Below, in pieces: positions 1-7,959 of a stretch of DNA of 64,000 bases. Origin of the DNA: Streptomyces sp. NK08204 (lineage in GTDB: Bacteria > Actinomycetota > Actinomycetes > Streptomycetales > Streptomycetaceae); NCBI RefSeq assembly GCF_020400585.1, contig NZ_JAINVF010000026.1, positions 36,089-100,088 on the forward strand, read 5' to 3'. The stretch's first letter is position 1; every line of letters starts with the position of its first letter. The position numbers and the translations under genes are program-made. Below the pieces are notes generated by a model. It was not told the DNA's origin. It saw nothing but the letters and a program-made list of their open reading frames with translations, and did not search any database.

Positions 1-1
1 C

Positions 2-448
2 CGGGACCTGGCTCCCGACGTCTTCGAGGTGCTGGCCGCACAGGGGACGGTGGTGGACCTGGTGGCCAGGTCCGGTCCCTACGAGAGCGAGTTCCGCATG
101 GGGTTCACCATCCGCCGCAGCCAGGCCGACTCCGTGCGGACCGCACTGCACCAGGTGACGGCCGCCCACGGCGGGGGCGTGCACTTCGACGAGAACGTCG
201 GCAAGGTCTCGGTCGTCGGGATGGGCCTGCTCAGCCGTCCCGAGTACACGACCAGGCTCATGGCGGCGCTTGCCTCGGCCGGGATCCCGACGAGCTGGAT
301 CTCCACATCCCAGATGCGGCTGTCCGTGATCGTGCCGCGCGAACGCACCGTCCACGCCGTCGAGGCCCTGCACCGCGAGTTCCACCTCGACCGGCACGAG
401 CCGCTCGACGTCACCTCCACGGCGTCCGGCCGCTCCGCCACCGTTTGA
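2..448 (+). CDS. Aspartate kinase, C-terminal ACT region (partial)
   Basis: The gene is cut by the left edge; the reading frame is open from base 2. The visible 148 residues are the regulatory C-terminus of an aspartokinase: an ACT-type segment with KVSVVGMGLLSRPEY, the ISTSQMRLSVIV strand and a late LHREFHL motif. The family phosphorylates aspartate, the first step towards aspartate semialdehyde. The stop lies 15 nt before the GriI-like gene, so it is probably co-transcribed with it. That places it as a cluster-dedicated kinase supplying aspartate semialdehyde for 3,4-AHBA. I cannot see whether the kinase domain upstream is intact. Confidence 0.85.
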   Translation, partial: RDLAPDVFEVLAAQGTVVDLVARSGPYESEFRMGFTIRRSQADSVRTALHQVTAAHGGGVHFDENVGKVSVVGMGLLSRPEYTTRLMAALASAGIPTSWISTSQMRLSVIVPRERTVHAVEALHREFHLDRHEPLDVTSTASGRSATV

Positions 449-463
449 GAAAGGCAGGACCAA

Positions 464-1288
464 GTGGCAGTACACAACGCCTCGTTCGCTCGAGGCCTCC
501 GCCTGAGACGGCTCTTCCGGCACGGCGACGGGCGCCTGCTCGTCGTACCGCTGGACCACTCCGTCACCGACGGGCCGCTGGGGCCCGGCGATCTGAACTC
601 CCTGATCGGCGAGTTGGCCGGCACCGGTGTCGACGCCGTGGTCCTGCACAAGGGCAGTCTCCGTCATGTCGACCCCGGCTGGTTCGGCGACATGTCGCTG
701 ATCCTGCACCTGAACGCGAGCACCCGCCACGCCCCGGATCCGGACGCCAAGTACCTGGTCGCCCACGTCGAGGAGGCGCTGCGGCTGGGCGCCGACGCGG
801 TGAGCGTGCACGTCAACCTCGGGTCGCGCCAAGAGGCCCAGCAGGTCGCCGATCTCGCGGCCGTCGCCGAGAGTTGCGACCGGTGGAACGTTCCGCTGCT
901 CGCCATGGTGTACGCCCGCGGACCGCAGATCAGTGACTCGCGTGCGCCGGAACTGGTCGCGCACGCCGCGACACTGGCCGCCGACCTCGGCGCTGATGTC
1001 GTCAAGACCGACTACGCGGGCACCCCCGAGCAGATGGCGGAGGTGGTACGGGCGTGCCCGATCCCGCTCATCGTGGCCGGCGGCGCACGCTCGGCCGAGA
1101 CCGACGCCGTACTGGCCTATGTCTCCGATGCGCTGCGCGGCGGTGCGGCCGGAGTGGCCATGGGGCGCAACGTCTTCCAGGCCGACCGGCCCGGCTGGAT
1201 GGCAGCCGCCGTCGCACGGCTGGTGCACGACACCCCGCACGCCCCGGACCGGGCCGGCGTGGACGACCGCCTCGCCCTCACGACCTGA
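464..1288 (+). CDS. griI: GriI-like DhnA-family class I aldolase (3,4-AHBA pathway)
   Basis: This 274-residue TIM-barrel aldolase belongs to the DhnA/FbaB class I group. Members condense aspartate semialdehyde with a triose or hexose phosphate to a C7 amino-sugar acid. In grixazone biosynthesis GriI does this on the way to 3-amino-4-hydroxybenzoate, and archaeal homologues feed the alternative shikimate entry. Visible signatures are LLVVPLDHSVTDGP near the N-terminus, the strand carrying the likely Schiff-base lysine (GADVVKTDYAG, about residue 181) and the phosphate-binding VAGGARS loop. It starts at GTG with a purine-rich upstream site. The next gene is its usual GriH partner, which makes the assignment firm. 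Confidence 0.9.
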   Translation: MAVHNASFARGLRLRRLFRHGDGRLLVVPLDHSVTDGPLGPGDLNSLIGELAGTGVDAVVLHKGSLRHVDPGWFGDMSLILHLNASTRHAPDPDAKYLVAHVEEALRLGADAVSVHVNLGSRQEAQQVADLAAVAESCDRWNVPLLAMVYARGPQISDSRAPELVAHAATLAADLGADVVKTDYAGTPEQMAEVVRACPIPLIVAGGARSAETDAVLAYVSDALRGGAAGVAMGRNVFQADRPGWMAAAVARLVHDTPHAPDRAGVDDRLALTT

Positions 1289-1337
1289 ACCGTCCCTCGT
1301 CCCGAGACGCATTCCGTCCTTTGCTGAGGAGATACTT

Positions 1338-2441
1338 GTGAAGCTGTGCTGGCTGGACGTCCGCAACGTCGGCGAAGCCAAGGAAGCCATCATCGAGGAA
1401 GCCGTTCACCAGCGGGTGGACGCCATCGTGGCGGCCGACCCGGCCGATCTGGAGCCGCTTCCGCCGACGGTGAAGAAGGTGCTGTTCCCGCAGGCCCAGC
1501 CGCTGCCGGAGAAGCTGGAGTTCGCCGACCTGGTCATCGTCGACCCGGCCCGCCACGGCGAGCCCGCCGAGCTGGCGCAGCAGTACCCGGACGTGGAGTT
1601 CGGCCGGTACGTGGAGATCACGGACGCCGACAGTCTGGAGGACGCCTGCCGCGCGGCGCGCCTGGACAAGTGGAGCCTGCTCTACTTCCGGGACCCCACC
1701 AAGATCCCGCTGGAGATCGTGCTGGCCGCCGCGGCCGGGGCGAACGGCAGCATCATCACCCAGGTCGCCGACGTCGAGGAGGCCGAGATCGTCTTCGGTG
1801 TCCTCGAACACGGCTCCGACGGCGTGATGCTCGCCCCCCACGCCCCGGGCGAGGCCACCGAGCTGAAGGCCGCCGCGGCCGGCAAGGCGGCGGACCTGTC
1901 GCTGGTGGAGCTGGAGGTCACCGGCATCCGGCGGGTCGGCATGGGCGAACGGGCCTGCGTCGACACCTGCACCAACTTCCGTCTCGACGAGGGCATTCTC
2001 GTCGGCTCGCACTCCACCGGCATGATCCTGTGCTGCAGTGAGACCCACCCGCTGCCGTACATGCCGACCCGGCCGTTCCGGGTCAACGCCGGTGCCCTGC
2101 ACTCGTACACGCTCTCGGCCAACGGGCGGACGAACTACCTCAGCGAACTCGTCTCCGGCGGCCGGGTGCTCGCCGTCGACTCTCAGGGCAGGTCGCGGGT
2201 CGTCACCGTGGGCCGGGTCAAGATCGAGACGCGTCCGCTGCTCGCGATCGACGCGGTGTCGTCCTCGGGCGTGAAGGTCAACCTCATCGTCCAGGACGAC
2301 TGGCACGTGCGCGTGCTCGGTCCGGGCGGCACGGTGCTGAACGTGACGGAGCTGACGCCGGGGACGAAGGTGCTCGGCTACCTTCCCGTCGAGAAGCGGC
2401 ACGTCGGCTACCCGATCGACGAGTTCTGCATCGAGAAGTGA
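1338..2441 (+). CDS. griH: GriH-like 3-dehydroquinate synthase II family enzyme
   Basis: This 367-residue protein is of the archaeal-type 3-dehydroquinate synthase II family; GriH is the Streptomyces example. It oxidatively deaminates and cyclises the product of the preceding aldolase. In grixazone, cuevaene and bagremycin-type clusters the GriI/GriH pair yields 3-amino-4-hydroxybenzoate. Visible features are the N-terminal KLCWLDVRNVGEAKE strand, the ERACVDTCTNFRLDEG segment, and the C-terminal LGYLPVEKRHVGYPIDEFCIEK. The start is GTG at 1338 with GAGGAG about 8 nt upstream; in-frame starts further up would run into the aldolase gene. Full length for the family. Confidence 0.9.
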   Translation: MKLCWLDVRNVGEAKEAIIEEAVHQRVDAIVAADPADLEPLPPTVKKVLFPQAQPLPEKLEFADLVIVDPARHGEPAELAQQYPDVEFGRYVEITDADSLEDACRAARLDKWSLLYFRDPTKIPLEIVLAAAAGANGSIITQVADVEEAEIVFGVLEHGSDGVMLAPHAPGEATELKAAAAGKAADLSLVELEVTGIRRVGMGERACVDTCTNFRLDEGILVGSHSTGMILCCSETHPLPYMPTRPFRVNAGALHSYTLSANGRTNYLSELVSGGRVLAVDSQGRSRVVTVGRVKIETRPLLAIDAVSSSGVKVNLIVQDDWHVRVLGPGGTVLNVTELTPGTKVLGYLPVEKRHVGYPIDEFCIEK

Positions 2442-2452
2442 GCGGTGCCGCG

Positions 2453-3214
2453 ATGACCGCACAGCCCGTTGTGGACTTCCATGTCCGTCTGGCTCCCCGG
2501 CCGGGGGCCGGAGAGCGGCTCCTGGCGGCGATGGACGACTGCCGGCTGGCGCGAGCGGTGGTGTGCGCGGGCGGCACCATCGACCTGGACCGCCTCTCCC
2601 GCCAGCTCATCGAGGGCGGGCACGTCGAGACCGACGCCGACAACGACGCCGTGCTCAAGGCCTGCGCGGGCACCGAAGGGCGCCTGGTGCCGTTCTTCTT
2701 CGCCAACCCGCACCGCCCGCCCGAGGCGTACCGGGCGAGGGCCGCCGAGTTCCGCGGCCTGGAGATATCACCCGCGGTGCACGGTGTCGGCCTGACCGAC
2801 CCCCGGGTCGCCGAACTCGTCGGCGTGGCCGCCGAGTTCGGACACCCGGTGTACGTGGTGTGCCTGGAGCGTCAGGGGGCGGGCGTGGCCGACCTGGTCG
2901 GCCTTGCCCGCCGGTTCCGGCAGGTGAACTTCGTGCTCGGGCACAGCGGCATCGGCAACATCGACTTCTACGCCCTCACCCTGATCCGGGACGAACCCAA
3001 CATCTCGCTGGAGACCTCCGGCGGCTACACCTGCGTGGCCGAGGCGGCACTGAGCCGCCTCGGCGCGGGCCGGGTGGTGTTCGGTTCCGAGTACCCGCTT
3101 CAGCACCCGGCCGTGGAGCTGGCCAAGTTCCAGTCCCTGTGCCTGTCGCCCGAGCAGTGGCGGCAGGTCGCCTGGGACAACGCGCATCGACTGCTAGGAG
3201 AGGAAAAACGGTGA
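2453..3214 (+). CDS. Amidohydrolase-family TIM-barrel protein (possible benzoxazole cyclase)
   Basis: This protein of about 253 residues is from the amidohydrolase_2 group. It has an early DFHVR in place of the usual DxHxH metal motif, a central FVLGHSGIGNIDFY strand, a late VVFGSEYPL strand and a WDNAHRLL end. In nataxazole and A33853 biosynthesis an amidohydrolase-like enzyme (NatAM) closes the benzoxazole ring from an o-aminophenol amide. The pairing here with an adenylating ligase and aminophenol pathways suggests the same role, but that is inference. ATG 2453 is chosen; an in-frame GTG at 2438 overlaps the preceding stop. The altered metal motif resembles atypical members. Confidence 0.75.
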   Translation: MTAQPVVDFHVRLAPRPGAGERLLAAMDDCRLARAVVCAGGTIDLDRLSRQLIEGGHVETDADNDAVLKACAGTEGRLVPFFFANPHRPPEAYRARAAEFRGLEISPAVHGVGLTDPRVAELVGVAAEFGHPVYVVCLERQGAGVADLVGLARRFRQVNFVLGHSGIGNIDFYALTLIRDEPNISLETSGGYTCVAEAALSRLGAGRVVFGSEYPLQHPAVELAKFQSLCLSPEQWRQVAWDNAHRLLGEEKR

Positions 3215-4527
3215 ATCAGGCACCTTCGAGTCTGCCGCAGCTCGGCCAGTGGAACGGGCCGGAGGACCTGCGGCTCCTGCAGGAGAAGCAACTGCAGCAG
3301 ACCGTCACCTGGGCGGCCCGCTCGCCGTTCTACCGCGGCCGGCTGAACTCGGCGGCCCTGCCCGCCACCGCCGCCGACCTCGCCTCCCTGCCGCTGACGA
3401 CGAAGCAGGACCTGCGGGACAACTACCCGTTCGGGATGCTGGCCGTCCCGAAGGAGCGGCTGGCCACCTATCACGAGTCGAGCGGCACCGCGGGCCGGCC
3501 CACGCCCTCGTACTACACGGCGGAGGACTGGGTCGACCTGGCCGAGCGCTTCGCCCGCAAATGGATCGGCATCGGCGCCGAGGACGTCTTCCTGGTGCGC
3601 ACGCCGTACGCACTGCTGCTGACGGGGCATCTCGCGCACGCCGCCGGCCGGCTGCACGGGGCCACCGTGGTGCCCGGCGACAACCGTTCACTGGCCATGC
3701 CGTACGCCCGCGTGGTCCGGGTCATGCACGACCTGGGGGTCACGCTGACCTGGTCGGTGCCGACCGAATGCCTCATCTGGGCCGCCGCGGCGCGGGCGGC
3801 CGGGCACCGGCCGGACACGGACTTCCCCCAGCTGCGCGCGCTGTTCGTCGGCGGCGAGCCGCTCACCGACGCCCGCCGCCGCCGGATCAGCCGGCTGTGG
3901 GGCGTGCCGGTGATCGAGGAGTACGGTTCCACGGAGACCGGCAGCCTGGCCGGCGAGTGCCCGCACGGCCGGTTGCACCTGTGGGCCGACCGGGCCCTGT
4001 TCGAGGTGTACGACCCGGGGACCGGCACCGTCCGTGCCGAGGGCGAGGGCCAGCTCGTGGTGACGCCGCTGTACCGCGAGGCGATGCCCCTGCTGCGTTA
4101 CAACCTCGAGGACAACGTGTCGGTCTCCTACGACGACTGCCCGTGCGGATGGAACCTGCCCACCGTCCAGGTCCTCGGCAGGTCGGCGTTCGGCTACCGC
4201 GTCGGCGCCTCCACCGTCACCCAGCACCGGCTGGAGGAGCTGGTCTTCTCGCTGCCGGAGACCTATCAGGTGATGTTCTGGCGGGCGCGGGCGGAACCGG
4301 CCGTCCTGCGCATCGAGATCGAGGTGCCCGAGGAGCACCGGGCGGCAGCCGAGGCGGAACTCGCGTCCCTGGTGCACGGCGAGTTCGGCGTCGACAGCCA
4401 TGTCACCGGACTGGCTCCGGGGACGCTGATACCGCACGACGCGCTCACCGCCATGCCCGACGTGGTCAAGCCGCGCAGCCTCTTCGGGCCCGACGAGGAC
4501 TGGGGCAAAGCGCTCCTCTACTACTGA
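3211..4527 (+). CDS. PaaK-like AMP-forming aryl-CoA ligase
   Basis: This 438-residue adenylate-forming enzyme is of the phenylacetate-CoA ligase type. Visible motifs are the P-loop-like YHESSGTAGRPTPSYYT, the VGGEPLTDARR strand, EEYGSTETGSLAGECPHG around the A5 motif, and MPLLRYNLEDNVS with the adenine-binding aspartate region. The C-terminal PaaK subdomain follows (LEELVFSLPE to residue 438). It probably activates an aminohydroxybenzoate for coupling. GTG 3211 overlaps the amidohydrolase stop by four bases behind AGGAGAGG, so the two are translationally coupled. Substrate (3,4-AHBA, 3-hydroxyanthranilate or 2,3-DHBA) cannot be read from sequence. Confidence 0.85.
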   Translation: MNQAPSSLPQLGQWNGPEDLRLLQEKQLQQTVTWAARSPFYRGRLNSAALPATAADLASLPLTTKQDLRDNYPFGMLAVPKERLATYHESSGTAGRPTPSYYTAEDWVDLAERFARKWIGIGAEDVFLVRTPYALLLTGHLAHAAGRLHGATVVPGDNRSLAMPYARVVRVMHDLGVTLTWSVPTECLIWAAAARAAGHRPDTDFPQLRALFVGGEPLTDARRRRISRLWGVPVIEEYGSTETGSLAGECPHGRLHLWADRALFEVYDPGTGTVRAEGEGQLVVTPLYREAMPLLRYNLEDNVSVSYDDCPCGWNLPTVQVLGRSAFGYRVGASTVTQHRLEELVFSLPETYQVMFWRARAEPAVLRIEIEVPEEHRAAAEAELASLVHGEFGVDSHVTGLAPGTLIPHDALTAMPDVVKPRSLFGPDEDWGKALLYY

Positions 4528-4537
4528 TGGGGACGAC

Positions 4538-5728
4538 ATGTCGCAGATGAGGGTGGCCGTGGCCGGTGCCGGGATCGCAGGCCTCGCCCTCGCCTCCGCC
4601 CTGCACCGCGCGGGAGTCGAGTGCCATCTCTACGAGCAGGCGGGGCGCCTGGCCGAAGTGGGTGCGGGGGTCCAACTGGCCCCCAACGCCACCCGGCTGC
4701 TGCGCCGGCTGGGACTGCGCGACCGGCTGCGCACCGTCGCGGTCACACCGCAGGCGATCGAGATGCGCCGCTGGGACGACGGCACGCTGCTGCAGCGCAC
4801 CGCACTGGGCGGCTCGTGCCACAGCCGCTTCGGGGCGCCGTACTACACCGTGCACCGCGCGGACCTGCACAGCAGCCTGCTCTCGCTCGTCCCGCCGGAA
4901 CAGGTGCACCTCGATGCCCGCTGCGTCGCCGTGACCCAGGACACCGACGAGGCACGGCTGCACCTGTCCGACGGCACGACGGTCGCGGCGGATCTGGTCG
5001 TGGGCGCCGACGGCATCCACTCCGTCGTACGGGAGCAGATCGTCACCGATCAGCCGAAGTACTCCGGGCAGACGATCTACCGAGGCCTGGTGCCGGCCGA
5101 ACGGGTGCCCCATCTGCTCTCGGAGCCCCGTGTGCAGTTGTGGTTCGGACCCGACCAGCACTGTGTGTGCTACCCGGTGTCGGCCGGCCGGCAGGTGAGC
5201 TTCGGCGCGACCGTCACCGCCTCGGACTGGCAGGAGGAGTCCTGGTCGGCGCGGGGCGACGTGGCCGAACTGGCAGCCGCGTACGCGGGCTGGCACGAGG
5301 ACGTCGCACGGCTCATCGACGCGGCGGACACCGTCAGCCGATGGGCCCTGCACGACCGCGAGAGCATCGACCGGCTCAGCTCGGGGCGGGTGGCCGTGAT
5401 CGGCGACGCCGCTCATCCGATGCTGCCGTTCCAGGCGCAGGGCGCGAACCAGGCGATCGAGGACGCCGTCGTGCTCGCGGCCTGCCTGGCCCATGTGACG
5501 CCGGCCCGTCTGAGCGGGGCCCTGCGCCGCTACGAGCAACACCGCCTTCCCCGGACCGCACGGATCCAGCGCCAGTCCCGTGACAACGCGCAGACCTTCC
5601 ACCTGGCCGACGGGGACGCGCAGCGCCACCGCGACACCACCGCGCAGACCTCATCGGGTCTGGACCGGCACGAGTGGCTGTTCGCGTACGACGCCGAGCG
5701 AGCCGTCACGACCCCCTGGAGTTCATGA
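4538..5728 (+). CDS. FAD-dependent aromatic monooxygenase (salicylate hydroxylase-like)
   Basis: This 396-residue class A flavoprotein hydroxylase has an N-terminal Rossmann motif (VAGAGIAGLALASALHRAG), the DG motif in VVGADGIHSVVR and the FAD ribityl-binding GDAAHPMLPFQAQGANQAIED. Overall order and length match the salicylate/3-hydroxybenzoate hydroxylase group. These add oxygen to hydroxybenzoates, and some decarboxylate at the same time. In this cluster it could hydroxylate an aminohydroxybenzoate ring or convert it to an aminohydroquinone. It lies 10 nt after the ligase gene and overlaps the next gene's start region, so it belongs to the same operon. Confidence 0.85.
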   Translation: MSQMRVAVAGAGIAGLALASALHRAGVECHLYEQAGRLAEVGAGVQLAPNATRLLRRLGLRDRLRTVAVTPQAIEMRRWDDGTLLQRTALGGSCHSRFGAPYYTVHRADLHSSLLSLVPPEQVHLDARCVAVTQDTDEARLHLSDGTTVAADLVVGADGIHSVVREQIVTDQPKYSGQTIYRGLVPAERVPHLLSEPRVQLWFGPDQHCVCYPVSAGRQVSFGATVTASDWQEESWSARGDVAELAAAYAGWHEDVARLIDAADTVSRWALHDRESIDRLSSGRVAVIGDAAHPMLPFQAQGANQAIEDAVVLAACLAHVTPARLSGALRRYEQHRLPRTARIQRQSRDNAQTFHLADGDAQRHRDTTAQTSSGLDRHEWLFAYDAERAVTTPWSS

Positions 5729-6513
5729 TGGAACTGACCGGAATCGAGTCGACGGTCGCACTCGTCACCGGTGCGGCCCAGGGCATCGGCGCCGCCGTGG
5801 CTGCCACCCTGGCGGGCGCGGGAGCACACGTCGCCGCCGTGGACCGCAACGCCGAGGCGCTCACCACCGTGGTGACGAAGCTCGAGGCCGAGGGCCAGTC
5901 GGCCCGCGCCTACTGCGTCGACGTCTGCGACAGCAAGGCGGTCGACGCGCTCGTGCGGCGCATCGAGGACGAGCTGGGGCCCATCGGCATCCTCGTCAAC
6001 GCGGCAGGCGTCCTGCACACCGGCAGAGCCGTCGAACTGACGGACCGTCAGTGGCAGGAGACCTTCTCGGTCAACGCGGACGGCGTGTTCCACGTGTCCC
6101 GTGCGGTGGCCCGGGAGATGATGGGCCGCCGCCGCGGCGCGATGGTGACCGTGGCGTCGAACTCCGCCGGTGTGCCCCGCACGGAGATGGCCGCATACGC
6201 CGCCTCGAAGGCCGCCTCCGCTCAGTTCACCCGGTGTCTGGGCCTGGAACTCGCCGACTACGGCATCCGGTGCAACATCGTCTCGCCCGGCTCCACCGAC
6301 ACCCCCATGCTGCGCGCGATGATCGGCGAGGACGCCGATCTCAGCTCGGTGATCGAGGGCTCCTCGGCCGCCTACAAGGTCGGCATTCCGCTGCGCAAGC
6401 TGGCCCAGCCGCGGGACGTGGCCGAGGCGGTCGCCTACCTCGTCTCCGACCAGGCCGGACATGTGACGCTGCACGACCTGTACGTGGACGGCGGCGCCTC
6501 CCTGCACGTATGA
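5728..6513 (+). CDS. 2,3-dihydro-2,3-dihydroxybenzoate dehydrogenase-like SDR (DhbA/EntA type)
   Basis: This 261-residue short-chain dehydrogenase has VTGAAQGIGAAVA for the cofactor, NAAGVLHTGRAVELTD, the catalytic YAASKAA and the PGSTDTPM loop. These last motifs are characteristic of EntA/DhbA. The family oxidises 2,3-dihydro-2,3-dihydroxybenzoate to 2,3-DHBA, or trans-2,3-dihydro-3-hydroxyanthranilate to 3-hydroxyanthranilate when paired with a PhzD-type isochorismatase. The isochorismatase gene is next. Start ATG 5728 is preferred over 5725 because GGAG at 5718 gives better spacing; it overlaps the monooxygenase stop. Confidence 0.9.
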   Translation: MELTGIESTVALVTGAAQGIGAAVAATLAGAGAHVAAVDRNAEALTTVVTKLEAEGQSARAYCVDVCDSKAVDALVRRIEDELGPIGILVNAAGVLHTGRAVELTDRQWQETFSVNADGVFHVSRAVAREMMGRRRGAMVTVASNSAGVPRTEMAAYAASKAASAQFTRCLGLELADYGIRCNIVSPGSTDTPMLRAMIGEDADLSSVIEGSSAAYKVGIPLRKLAQPRDVAEAVAYLVSDQAGHVTLHDLYVDGGASLHV

Positions 6514-6541
6514 CGCCGTCGGACGCAACAGGAGGCGAACC

Positions 6542-7180
6542 ATGGCCATGTCCCCGATCGAGCCGTACCGCATGCCAGGCGCCGGCGACCTGCCGGCCCC
6601 CGCGGTGTCCTGGCGTCCGCGGCCGGACCGCGCCGTCGTGCTGGTGCACGACATGCAGCGGTACTTCCTGCGCGCGTTCGTGGCCGGTGAGTCCCCGCTC
6701 ACCGAACTGGTCGCCAATGTCGTGAAGCTGCTCGCCGCGGCGCGTGCGGCCGGGGTACCGGTGATGTACACGGCCCAGCCCGGCGGTATGAGCCGCCAGG
6801 ACCGTGGGCTGCTGCAGGACTTCTGGGGCCCCGGCATGGCGGCCGAGGAAGCCGACCGCGGCATCGCGGACGACATCGCCCCCGAGGCGGGCGACACCGT
6901 ACTGACCAAGTGGCGCTACAGCGCGTTCCACCGGACCGACCTCCAAGAACGGCTACGGCGGTCGGGGCGCGACCAGCTCGTCGTCTGCGGTGTCTACGCG
7001 CACATGGGCTGCCTCATCACCGCCTGCGACGCGTTCAGCCGCGACATCCAGCCGTTCCTGGTGGCGGACGCGCTGGCGGACCTGACGCTCGACGACCACC
7101 TCATGGCGCTGCGCTATGCCGCGGATCGCTGTGCGATGCCGCTGACCACGGACGACGTACTGGCCGAGCTGACGCCGTAG
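6542..7180 (+). CDS. Isochorismatase (PhzD/DhbB-type)
   Basis: This 212-residue isochorismatase hydrolyses the vinyl ether of isochorismate or of ADIC. Family signatures are nearly complete: VVLVHDMQRYFL with the catalytic Asp, VMYTAQPGGM, DRGLLQDFWGPG, TVLTKWRYSAFHRTDL with the catalytic Lys, and CGVYAHMGCLITACDAFSRDIQPF. The length matches stand-alone PhzD, with no aryl-carrier domain as in EntB/DhbB. That points to a free product such as dihydro-3-hydroxyanthranilate rather than one tethered for siderophore assembly. AGGAGG lies upstream. Its substrate synthase (ADIC or isochorismate synthase) is not in the window. Confidence 0.92.
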   Translation: MAMSPIEPYRMPGAGDLPAPAVSWRPRPDRAVVLVHDMQRYFLRAFVAGESPLTELVANVVKLLAAARAAGVPVMYTAQPGGMSRQDRGLLQDFWGPGMAAEEADRGIADDIAPEAGDTVLTKWRYSAFHRTDLQERLRRSGRDQLVVCGVYAHMGCLITACDAFSRDIQPFLVADALADLTLDDHLMALRYAADRCAMPLTTDDVLAELTP

Positions 7181-7257
7181 CCGGCTCGGCGGGCCCCGAA
7201 GACCCCTGTCAGTTCCCCTGATCCACCGGGCGGAGCCAAACGAAAGGAACACCCTTC

Positions 7258-7959
7258 ATGTCCGATCGCACCCAGGTCGTCGTCATCGGCGGAACGTCGG
7301 GAATCGGGCGGCACTTCGCCCAGACGTGCGCCGACCAGGGACACGACGTGATCATCACCGGCCGTACGGAGGACCGGACCAAGGGGATGGCCCATGAGAT
7401 GGGCGGGCGGACCCGCGGGCTCGCGCTGGACCTGGCCGAGCCGGAACGGATCGGGGCCGCGCTGGCCGACGTGGAACGCGTCGACTGGCTGGTGCTCTCC
7501 GCGCTGGACCGCGATTACAACACCGTGCGCGAGTACCGTCCGGCGGACGCGACCCGCCTGTTGACGGTGAAGCTCACCGGCTACACGGCGGTCCTGCACG
7601 CCCTCGCCCCGCACATGACCGACGACAGCGCGGCCGTACTGCTCGGCGGCCTGGCCAGCCATCGGCCGTATCCCGGCTCCACGACCGTCACGACCGCCAA
7701 CGGCGGCATCAGCGCGCTCGTCAGGACGCTGGCGGTGGAACTCTCGCCGGTCCGGGTCAACGCCCTGCACCCGAGCATCGTCGCGGACACGCCGTTCTGG
7801 AGCGACAAGCCCGGCGCCCGCCAGGCCGCCGAGACGCGTGCGCTGACCAAGCGGCCCGTGACGATGCAGGACTGCACCGAGGCGATCACGTTCCTGCTGC
7901 GGAACCGCTCGATCAACGGCGTCAATCTGAACATCGACGGCGGCGACGTGCTCATCTGA
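7258..7959 (+). CDS. Short-chain dehydrogenase/reductase
   Basis: This 233-residue SDR has VIGGTSGIGRHFAQ for the nucleotide and a C-terminal NGVNLNIDGGDVLI typical of classical SDRs. The usual catalytic Tyr-x3-Lys is not evident: the segment where it should fall reads TTANGGISALVRTL. It may therefore be a degenerate or unusual member. It lies 77 nt after the isochorismatase behind AAAGGAAC and is probably the last gene of the biosynthetic operon. Its end overlaps the convergent DUF6081 gene by 8 bp. Substrate unknown. Confidence 0.8.
   Translation: MSDRTQVVVIGGTSGIGRHFAQTCADQGHDVIITGRTEDRTKGMAHEMGGRTRGLALDLAEPERIGAALADVERVDWLVLSALDRDYNTVREYRPADATRLLTVKLTGYTAVLHALAPHMTDDSAAVLLGGLASHRPYPGSTTVTTANGGISALVRTLAVELSPVRVNALHPSIVADTPFWSDKPGARQAAETRALTKRPVTMQDCTEAITFLLRNRSINGVNLNIDGGDVLI

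Noticed and set aside
7952..7959. Overlap of convergent stops as a possible annotation error
   Set aside because: Both proteins end with natural sequence; an 8-bp tail-to-tail overlap is common in Streptomyces.
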